Source of the DNA: Magicicada septendecula
Lineage: Eukaryota > Arthropoda > Insecta > Hemiptera > Cicadidae
Reading direction: 5' to 3'
Assembly (NCBI GenBank): GCA_034769895.1
Contig: JAWRYS010001475.1
Location: 1 to 64,000 of the forward strand
Length of the DNA stretch: 64,000 nt
Under the pieces are notes generated by a model that made no database searches, had not been told where the DNA came from, and worked only from the letters and a program-made list of their open reading frames with translations. A program made the translations under genes and the position numbers. Within the stretch, counting starts at the first letter, position 1. Each line of letters opens with the position of its first letter. Shown in pieces: positions 55,401-64,000 of the stretch.

Positions 55401-58400
55401 AGGCCTTGAAATTTTTTGTCTCCGTAAATAGGTTCGACCGCCGTTTAAAATTATTTTTCTCGTGTTTATATAACATAGAAGAATATAATAAAAATATATC
55501 AGCGTAATATCAGCATTGATGAGAATCTTCATAATTACCCAAGGGGTAATTAACTCATTTTTAAAAAAAAGTCCCTGTAAGGGACTGACTGCAAATTAAT
55601 TAAATAATTTTTCTTTATTATTGATACTCCTGTAAGTCTGACAATTACTACTCTAGCCTACCTATATTTGTGTAATGTATCCAATTTGTAAGTCATTTTA
55701 TTCGTAAAATGTCGTCCTACCTAACACAAGATGATAGGCCTTACCAGAATATATTTAATTTGAACTCTGCTCGTATTTAACTAGTTACATATTTTATTTA
55801 ATTCTTCAGTCCAGCTATATTACTCTAAATATACTTTCAAATTCAGCATTTTTCAGAGAAACGTAATTACTTGATAAGATATGACTTAACGGTAGAAAGT
55901 TAAGGTTAATTTTAAGACCTAATATAACAAAATTTATAATATAGGCCTATGTGTACTATATCCTCACTGAAGCAAACTGTTGTAATTGTTTGTACACATA
56001 GTTACTTTCATACCATCGAGTCCATTAAATTGTAATATATTTGTCATAAAAATTTTGTTTTAACACAGCTCTGCTTTAAAAATTAAGGGCTAACATTTGT
56101 CAGGTAAAAGAAAAATTGAAAAGAGAATTTGACCTGTGACTTCTTTAATTTTAGACTTAAACATGCATTTTAATCTCGATTAAATTTTTTAATAAAATTG
56201 TGCTGTTTTTAAATTTTATAATATTAACTTGCAGACAGAAAAGGTTTTGCTGGTGACTAAAGAAAGCATCGTTCTTTTATCTTATGTAAAATTTATTATT
56301 GCATGCAAGTCTGATTAAAGCTCACTAAACTAAAATTATCACTGCTTACAGCAGGTTCTTAAACCCGATAATTGATGTAGGCCTATAGTGTTATTTTTAT
56401 TTAATTTCTTATTATCTGTAACTTAATGTGTAGAATTGTATTTATATTGTTTAACCTCCTAAATGATACTCAACTAATATCACATGAAATTTTAAAAAAT
56501 TAGTATCTTAATATTCTAAAATATTTTATGGGGTGTGTTATACTTAATAGTAGATTTAAATGATACAGAGTATGGATGAATTATCCGTAATGTATTTGCT
56601 AGTTATAATACCGTTATAATCAGGATTATATTATTCAATGTTAATCATTTGAACAGTTTTTGTTTTTCGAGTTTGTATGATTATATTAGAAATCTTTTTC
56701 AGGAATCTTCAGTGCAGGGATGTAACCAAGCAATAGTGACTTGAGTTCATTTAAATTAAAATAGATTACTATAAAATAACTACTAGATTATGCTGTAAAT
56801 TTAATTTTTTTTAGAAATTTACACAAAATCCATTAACTTTTTGTAAATTCATAGTGCTAACCTACAAATATTGTGCCAGGTTAAGAAAATAAAATATTCT
56901 CTTAATTATTAGCTTAATATTCTTAATAATTATTAACTTAGTGAAAAATTATGTATGAGTTTTGTAATGATCTTTCAGGTTTCTCCTGAACTTTCCAGAA
57001 TTGACTGAGAAAAAATGACTATTATTGCACCATCAGTAGTATCGACATCAGATGATATTGATGTGGAAAACATATGAAGTGGAGAAGGTAATATAATCAA
57101 AGCAATTTAGCCTATAGATAATTAAAAATTTTTTTTTCTGTTTGTGAATTTTGTAACATTAGCATATTTGATTTAATGTTTGTTTCATATGTAGTGTTAG
57201 GTTTACCTAAATTATCTTTACTTGACAAACTAGACTTGTATAGGTACTTTAAATCAATTAAGAAAATCAGCTTTGAATGTAGCACAATTAATTCATACCA
57301 TATTTCATTAATGTTTTGTTTTCAAAGCATTTTTTTGTTTGGGTGTTAGCCTATTTAATTTGTGTTATGGCAAAGTTAATTTTCTGCATCAGGAATGTCC
57401 TATTTCATTGAGCAAGCTTTATAGGAGATTTTGAAGTTTGTGATGAAATAGCCATTAATGATTGTTTTGTCTTGTTAATGACAACAATATAAAGTTATTA
57501 ACAGTCCCATTTACATTTTAAATGAGAAAATTTAGTAACATAGTAGTTGGAATCATTTTTAATTAGTAGTATGTGTCAATGCTTTCAAATCAGGGGCTTC
57601 CTTTGGAAAGTATAATCATATGATAATTTTAAGATAAGTATTGTTAGAAGCTCTAAATAAGTTTGTTTATATTATTTTTTATATAAAAAGTTCTGGAAGC
57701 TGCTGGAAAACAAAAGTTCTTAATAAAGTACATAATTAGTTTAATAACATTATTTCCCATAAAATTGCAATTATTTCATTTAGTAATTTGCACTTTTGTT
57801 GATACTGGCAATGATAATTATTTTTCTCTGTTAGCTAAAATTCTTTCTTTGTTACAGAGTCCATTGTTGTAGAAGCTCTTATATCGCCAGATAATTGTGC
57901 AAAATTTATAAGTTTGGAGGTAAATTTCTCCTTATAGAACTGCTGTATTCTTATATAGTTATCTCTCTCTGACCTCTATTTTGCACTATGAGGTGTACAC
58001 TTATTTCCATTCTTATTTGATATTCTTTTATCTCTTTCTACTATTATTTAGTTACAATAGTTTAATCATAGTAGTCTCTTTATAATTGGTTTAGTGTTTT
58101 TTGTACACTGGTCTGTCCCTTAGTGTATATCATTGACTAACATTACTTACACCTGGTGTCACATGACAGGTGTTCTTAATTACGATTATAATACATTATG
58201 TCCTTTCTTATAATATTCTTATACTATTACAATAGTGGCATTACACCTTACTTGTGGTATAGACATTAACCTTTTACTTCTATTTGGTATTATAAAGTGG
58301 TTTTGTTCACGTTTTACTTAGTGAATCCCCTTTTGGTCGGTTTTGGTTCACTTTATTTACTTAAATTCTTATTTAAAATCCATTTTGGGTATCTTATATT

Positions 58401-59440
58401 GGTACCTGTAGAAAGCTTATCATTTCTTCTTGGTTTAAGGCACAAAACATTTTGGTTTAGGTAGGCTTTTCCTACTGATAGATGTGAATTTAGGTGAAAT
58501 TTGTACCAACAATGTGTATGTTAGGTTGATACAAATTTACATTCTTTTAACCTTATTTTCTCAAGTTTGGTTTTATTAATGATAACTAATAACTCTTTAG
58601 TTATTGCCTTTTCTTATCTTACATGATTGTTTGACTATTTGAGTAATATTTGTTATTATTATGAGACAATTTTAATACTTCTTTATGTTACATGGGTGCT
58701 ATGCATAACATGTTACTATGCTTTTATTCACAGCTTCTATTCAGTTAACAGTATAGTTACTTTCATTCTTTTATAACATATCTTGTCCTATACATTTATA
58801 ATATTATGTGTTGTATATTGGTCATCTCAGTTAGTCAGTTCTTGTCCATCTCTTCAATCTGTAAGTTGTTCAGTCATTGCATATACGGGTAAGATGTTCT
58901 ATAGTTGACTGGCTCTTGGAATCTATATTTTATGCCATGGTTGTTAGGTGTCTTTCTCGTAGTATGTTTCTTCCTTGTCTTCATTGGTTCCTTACTGACC
59001 GAAAACTATTGGGTTGTTGGTTCCTGTGGTACAATCATTGTTCGGTGCATCTTCTTTTTCTTATAATGTTATTTCACTTGTTAGTTACCATTAGTTTTAT
59101 TAACTCTTATTGTTGTGAGTTTATCCTTGGTGATGAGTAGCTCATGTAGTTTCATGCTTGGCCTTTTAGAAGAAACACTTGGTTTGTCTCTTTCACTCAA
59201 TTATTGACATGTGTTAATATTTTCGGTTACTGAAATATTTGGGCTCATATGTCTTGTTACAATATTAACTGGTTGTAGGCATATAAACTTATACACTGTT
59301 GTGAGAATTGTACAAAAGTACCTTTAAGCTAATTTCAAAACACAACATTCAGAATTAATCACATTTTTTTCACTTTATAGGCTATGTCACACCAAAAGAA
59401 AATGTACAGGTCACTTTCAACAACAGTTGACAACAGCTGA
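48090..59440 (+). CDS. putative six-exon host gene, two in-frame TGA in exon 4
   Basis: Exons 48090-48141 (ATG), 50836-50883, 51618-51721, 56979-57087, 57858-57919 and 59381-59440 (stop TGA) each have AG before and GT after as needed, several with strong GTAAGT donors, and all five junctions keep phase. Pieces: MASRSRKMLEALGIKIK; RPRPSRLTAKK; DVFCENLHRFLNDCKYY; SVVSTSDDIDVENI; LISPDNCAKFISLE; AMSHQKKMYRSLS. I recognise no family. Exon 4 has TGA at 57006-57008 and 57075-57077, both one transition away from CGA (Arg). It may be a pseudogene, a short protein ending at the first TGA, or an assembly error. Total 145 codons if those are ignored. A polyadenylation signal AATAAA lies at 60443-60448 followed by a GT-rich stretch. 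The splice model is my inference. Confidence 0.5.
48446..49849. mobile_element. TIR element with 8 bp TSD in intron 1
   Basis: Terminal inverted repeats of about 158 bp (48446-48604 and 49691-49849), starting GGTAATTATGCTCGATCCGG, are flanked by CATATTTA at 48438-48445 and 49850-49857. A third, diverged copy of the inner TIR lies at about 49425-49560. No transposase; non-autonomous. The 8 bp duplication suggests a hAT-like or other 8 bp-TSD superfamily. Confidence 0.88.
49353..49423 (+). repeat. (GT)n microsatellite
   Basis: About 70 bases of pure GT inside the TIR element. Confidence 0.95.
50225..51480 (+). repeat. tandem duplication around exon 2
   Basis: 50225-50990 and 51045-51480 share, in order, tttacacagaataattttat, cttacagcgga.tagcctgtaagcc, gttaagtataata and ccctgtgaggg. 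The second copy has a decayed version of exon 2 near 51340 (gactgggaacgtagtaag), lacking its acceptor, so only the first copy can be spliced. Confidence 0.75.
51932..52665 (+). repeat. intron 3 segment, first copy
   Basis: Matches 55664-56392 at high identity, from cctacctatatttgtgtaat to gataattgatgtaggcctat. The second copy is preceded by a match to 51425-51525 at 55540-55650, so the duplication included flanks of exon 3 but the exon itself was lost there. Confidence 0.85.
52666..53449. other. intronic sequence
   Basis: No gene or clear repeat seen. Confidence 0.4.
53450..55537. mobile_element. second TIR element of the same family
   Basis: Inner TIRs 53450-53600 and 55410-55537 (inverted) share caatgctgatat, ttctatgttatataaacacg, and cggcggtcgaacctatttac with the element at 48446. 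The right end is ggtaattatgaagattctca inverted; the left end is eroded, so no TSD can be given. The interior holds copies of another dispersed repeat (54726-55070, 55278-55412). Confidence 0.7.
54726..55412 (-). repeat. dispersed repeat, two minus-oriented copies
   Basis: 54726-55070 and 55278-55412 match, inverted, the repeat at 60890-61375: gcaggtaaactacccct, aaccgat.tt.accaaaatcaa, tctgtttgaatttacggca and catacttccatttccttatg. No coding content. Confidence 0.75.
55664..56392 (+). repeat. intron 3 segment, second copy
   Basis: See 51932-52665. Lies downstream of the second TIR element. Confidence 0.85.
56393..56978. other. intronic AT-rich sequence before exon 4
   Basis: No repeat or gene seen. 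Confidence 0.4.
57920..59380. other. T-rich intron 5
   Basis: Pyrimidine-rich, with many ttctta and tttatt motifs, similar in style to 61730-63760. A frame at 58877-59140 has no known similarity. No gene supported. Confidence 0.4.
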
Positions 59441-60889
59441 CTGAATATTATCCGATGACAAAATACTAAACAGATGGGAGATAGTCACACCAACCAACCA
59501 TTTTGTATATAGTCTTTAAAATGAGATTTTTTTGCTTGTACACGGAAAACCTGGATCACTGTATTAAGATATATATTTTAGATATGTAGGTCAATTTATT
59601 AATTTTGAGCTATTAATTTAGCTAGTGCTAAGCTTTAAAACACAGTTATTTGTATGAAAGAAAAGTACAATTTTGTAGGCCAAGTAATAAATCCAACTAT
59701 GATTCTGAAAAATTGTCACGGGTAGCAAAATAAAAATAATAATAATTCACCGATCTGAATGACGTTTTACAGAATCGTGATAAACATAAAATTACTTTTG
59801 ATAGTGATCCCATGCTCATCCCAAGTTGAAACTTTCAGAATATGTAGAGGAAAACAGTATCTTTCACATATATTTTTTTGAGAATTTTAAAAATACAGTT
59901 TTTCAAAATTCAGTAAATGCAATAATGATGTGTTTATAAAAAATATATATATTTTCAACTAATTATGTTTTATATCATATGAAAGCCCTTTAAAAGAGCT
60001 TTCAAATGAACTCGATGTCATTGTTCTAGCTTAATTAGAACACAAGTTGTGAACAAATCAATATTGTTGCGCAAGTCAAAAATTTTTATTTTTTTTTTTC
60101 ATTTTTGAGCACCCATTACTCAGTAACCTTTCGTCAGAAAAATGTGAAAAAATTGATTTGTGTTACTATTTATGAATACTACATGCATACTTAATTTCAA
60201 ATAAATCTAAGAGGGTCAGGTTGTAGCACTTGTTGATTTGACACGGAATATCTCTTAAATGTAACTTGAAGTTTTCATTTTGTTGTAAACATACCAGTCT
60301 AGTTTTTCTATTTATAGTTTATGCTATTTTTTTTTTTAATAATTTGAACTAATTGAACCCCTAATCAATCCTACACTCCCTCGCAGAAAAACCTATATTT
60401 AGTTCATTTATATTGTCATCTGAGTTTAGTTATGTTTGATGTAATAAATAAAATGTTTATTTCATCAAAGGTGTTTTCACTTTTTGTAATTATGTTCTTG
60501 TAAATAAATATTCTATGTACTTTATTAATGTAATCTTATAGTTACTGATAAAGTAACAAAGCCCAAATGTCTGTGTGGTATTTTTGTTGTAATAATATTT
60601 GTCTGATATGTATTATTTTTGCAATGTTTTTATGTATCTTCTCTGAAGAAATAATTTGTTCATTATCCTTAATATTTATTAATTATTGATACCTTAGAAT
60701 TGAAACTGTTTTGTATAAATTTTGTAATAAAAATCAATGTACTTGTAAGTCATTTTTTATCACTAACCTATTGAAAATAACACATTCCTTGTGCAATGCA
60801 AGTAGGCCTACCAAATACCTACCAAAAATGTATATCCCCAATTTTTGATAGAATATTTGATTTTTGTTGCCATCAGAATTTTACTTTGA
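59441..60889. other. probable 3' UTR and downstream DNA
   Basis: Follows the stop of the spliced gene. AATAAA signals at 60443-60448 and overlapping at 60447-60452, with gtgttttcac and tttttg after them, are the best poly(A) site candidates. Confidence 0.35.
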
Positions 60890-61375
60890 TTTTACTTTCA
60901 TGTTCCATAAGGAAATGGAAGTATGGTGACGGCAAAAAAAAATCGTGTTAGAGATTTTTGCAGATTCTGATTGTACTACCCTCAAAACATGAAAAAAAGT
61001 AATTTTTCGAAAAGTGTCTGTGTGTCTGTGTAGATTTTTTATGGCAAACGATAAGAGCCGCAAATTCAAACAGAATCAAATAATTTTTTGCATACAGCCC
61101 TGAATTGTAGAGTATTCAAGACCTATTGTTTTTTGTGAAGATCGGTTAAGATAAAGGGGTAGTTTACCTGCAATATTTTATGTTGTAACAAGAGAAATTT
61201 TTTCATGACAAACGATAACTGCCGTAAATTCAAACAGAATCAGATATTTTTTTACATATGTGCCCGAGTTATAGAGGACTCGAGGCCTATTGATTTTGGT
61301 GAAGATCGGTTACGGGGAAAGGGTAGTTTACCTGAAACATTTTTGTTGTTGTAACGTAATAGTTTACCTGATAAT
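60890..61375 (+). repeat. dispersed repeat with internal tandem unit
   Basis: Plus-oriented copy of the repeat seen inverted at 54726-55412. The segment aaattcaaacagaatca..agtttacctg is repeated at about 61060-61175 and 61228-61335. Confidence 0.75.
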
Positions 61376-63787
61376 TTTTTGTATATATGTACTACGTTAT
61401 TGACAACAAAGAAGCAGTTTGTTTTTAAAATTCCTTCCCGGCCTGTTTGGCCGTAGACCAATGTTTTCTGCAAAACCAGACGTTTCGCCAGTGCCATCGA
61501 CTTCCATCAGTCAAAATCAAGTGCGATAATGTGAGGTGGTATACGTTAGTGCCCACAGTAAGTGGCTGAAGCAGTAAGTAGAAAGAAGTAGTTTCAATGG
61601 AAATATTTCATTTCGAAAATGATTTTAAATATAAATCTTAGAACATGGAAGTCGTGTATGATTCTCCATACCAATATTTTCAATCAATACCACTAACACA
61701 AATTTCTTCATTAAATACCAATATTTTGTTCTTAAGTGTGCTATTAAGTATTATGAATCTTCTCCATGTCAAGGTATAGGATTACAGCCTGTTTTGCCTT
61801 CACTGAAGGCATCTCTTTTCCTTGCCCTACCTATATCTCGTCTTCCCTGAGGTCTGTATCTTATTACTTGTTTAGGTAGTCCCATGTTTTCCATTCTCTT
61901 TATATCCTGCCTCTATTTTATTTGTCCTTCCCTTATTCTGCCGGCTATAGAATATACATTTTACTTGGTTCTTATATTTTCATTTCATATTTGATATCTA
62001 AGGGTTTGTATTATGAATACTCGACACAATATTTTTCTTGTTAGATTCGAAGTTTTAAGTAATTTTCTCTTAAAAAGTGTGTATGAACATTTTAGCACGA
62101 CGAGATTGTCTGTTTTATTATTATTCTTAACATTTTGGTTTTTATTATCAATTTTTGGTTTATTGATTTATTCTACCCAATTCAATCTATTATTGAATCC
62201 GATATGAATAAATCGGTTTACTTACTCTTTGACGTCGTTTATTAATTTTGTTTAAATAGTTTAGAATGTTTTTTGTTTCATTTCATGAGTTCGATTCTGA
62301 AGAAGTTGCGTTGACTCTTCTATTATTAGCTGCGGTGAGTTGCTCTGTACTTTCCTGTATAGACAGTAACATAAACACAACATGTACATGATACTTACTA
62401 TTATACTAACATTAATAGTTAATAACATTTTATTATGGCCTATGCATACTGCATTGGTCATTGTCACTTCTGATAGTGTCCTTTTTCTTCATCTTGTGGT
62501 TTTATTACCTTAACTATAGTTTGTTAAGTGAGTTTACTATACTTTAGGAAGTTACCTTTTTATATGGGTTGTAATCCTATCAAATTATTCTCATTATTGC
62601 TTGAGTATCTCTTATCATTGTTTTGATAGCACTGTTATTATTGTGCAGTAGTTCATTCTGCATTTATACTGAAAATTGCTTTGGTTTAAAGTAACCAAGA
62701 TTACTTGCATCTAGCTGTCAACATGGTTTATTTATTATTATTGTTATTATTAGTATTTGGGTGGCTATAATCCTTGAATTTACTTATTCGAATAGTATTC
62801 TGCCTCATTCAATGTTGTTGGTTTAGTTCCTACTCTTTTATGATAAGTTTACAAGATAATTTTGTTCATCATGCATCCATTCTATGGCAAGCATATAGTT
62901 ATAATATACAACAATGGATTATTGTCGGTTTTGTGTTTCTGTATTACATTTGATTTATTTGACTTTATGTAGTACTGGTATATCTATTGGTTATTATTAG
63001 ATTACATTTTGTTTATCTTTTACAGTCTTTACTATTGGTAATTAGTGGTTATTTCTAATATCAATTCCACTTTACAATTGGTCATTGGTGTTTTGGACAT
63101 AGCCCTCTTTTCATGTCTACACATAATTTAGCTAAGAACTTATTATTATTCATTCTCTTTGTTACTTTTTATGTTCAATAATTCATTCTTATTGATTATT
63201 GTTTGTATTACATTGTCAAGGAAGGTATTCACTTAATAAGTTTTGGTCAGTGTCAATTTGTTTTACAGCTTAGGGGTTTAAATCATGTTGTTTATTCCAT
63301 TTATTCTTTCTTCTTTTATAATAATTCTTTTATTGCCATATGTTAGTTCATTATAATTCATGTTATCTCCCTTTTTTGTGTTTGATCTGGATATTTTCTT
63401 CTTCTCTTCACCGATTCCTTCCTCCCTCTTAATAAGTTTTTTCATGGCGTTGTTTTCACTGGTTTCCTTCTCACGGTTAATAGGTTTCTTCTTGATTTTG
63501 TCTTTAATGGGTTTCCTTCTCACTGTTTGATCTATTGGGTAATTATGTATGTCATCTCGTCGTTAGTCTTGCTTTATCTTCTTTAGTTGCACATTTACTG
63601 GTAATTCCTTCTTCATTTTAATTCACTTGGTTTTGGCTTATGATACTTCCTTTTTTATCCATGATCGTATGCTTGACCTTGTAGGTATTCTTAATTGTAG
63701 TGGCTTTCAACTTATTTGTGGTACGCTGGTATTGGTAGTGTTATATGTACCATTACAACATACAAAAATTTGACAGATATTTTTGTC
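61376..63787. other. T-rich region without supported gene
   Basis: Pyrimidine-rich plus strand. A Lys/Glu-rich minus frame (63278-63523) with repeated KKPINREKE-like pieces reflects repeated ggtttccttctcac units and is not convincing as a gene. 61689-61715 is shared with 20782-20808. Confidence 0.4.
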
Positions 63788-63895
63788 ACAAAAAACTTTT
63801 ATGATATATTGTGTATAAATACACATATAAAGGTATTATTGCCACAAAAAACTTTTATGATATATTGTGTATAAATACACATATAAAGGTATACA
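63788..63895 (+). repeat. 55 bp tandem duplication
   Basis: acaaaaaacttttatgatat starts near 63789 and again near 63844, and the two units are identical over about 50 bases. Confidence 0.9.
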
Positions 63896-64000
63896 ATACA
63901 TTTGATTTGTTTAACAGTCATTATAAGACAGTATTACCATATAGGGGAGAGCAGAGAGACATAAGTTGATACTTTGTACTTCTTCAAGTGTCCCTTAGTC

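Noticed and set aside
63278-63523. Lys/Glu-rich minus frame
   Set aside because: Explained by short tandem ggtttccttctcac units; no conserved domain.
1-64000. tRNA and rRNA genes
   Set aside because: I saw no cloverleaf-compatible A and B box pairs or rRNA signatures by eye; a tRNAscan or Rfam run could still find some.

Overview
The window is repeat-dense, AT-rich eukaryotic DNA, most likely from an arthropod and probably an insect. Evidence for this is short GT-AG introns, microsatellites and the mix of elements: a Maverick/Polinton with a BIR (IAP-like) gene, Jockey- and RTE-like LINE tails, Penelope-like elements, hAT, and Ty3/Gypsy-like LTR elements. I saw no bacterial genes, no rRNA and no convincing tRNA.

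Layout. 1-1410 holds no gene. 1410-6858 is a broken Gypsy element (RNase H and integrase pieces) between two copies of a 1.2 kb direct repeat. 6859-8830 is gene-free apart from local tandem repeats. 8831-11314 is a Penelope-like element (PLE) with an open RT/GIY-YIG frame between inverted arms, each carrying a hammerhead ribozyme motif. 11478-20620 is a decayed Maverick: a five-exon RING-H2 gene and a broken DNA polymerase B on the minus strand; on the plus strand a BIR protein, a two-piece unknown gene, a broken integrase with chromodomain, a packaging ATPase and a truncated small gene. No capsid or protease genes follow. 20621-23379 is gene-free. 23388-26209 is a complete hAT copy with an 8 bp target duplication and a transposase carrying stops. 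26479-30830 holds a 115 bp hairpin, LINE remnants and a second, 5'-truncated PLE.

30831-46951 is a nested pair of LTR elements. Element X has LTRs of about 2.8 kb and encodes only gag and protease; in place of polymerase it has ten 90 bp tandem units. Element Y (1144 bp LTRs, ATGT target duplication) sits inside X's 5' LTR. LTR divergence agrees with the nesting: Y differs at about 2 sites, X at about 20.

46952-60900 looks like host sequence. Six short segments with consensus splice sites and matching phases form a small unrecognised gene starting at 48090 and ending at 59440, but exon 4 has two in-frame TGA codons. Its promoter and first exon are tandemly duplicated, and its introns hold inverted-repeat elements and local duplications. 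60890-64000 is repeats and T-rich DNA with no gene I can support.

The most interesting signals are: a perfect histone-type 3' stem-loop 20 nt after the BIR stop; hammerhead motifs with a shared geometry at five places; a UUUAAAC slippery heptamer at X's gag-protease overlap; the 90 bp array that seems to derive from X's own protease gene; and the phase-consistent five-exon membrane RING gene beside the Maverick polymerase.
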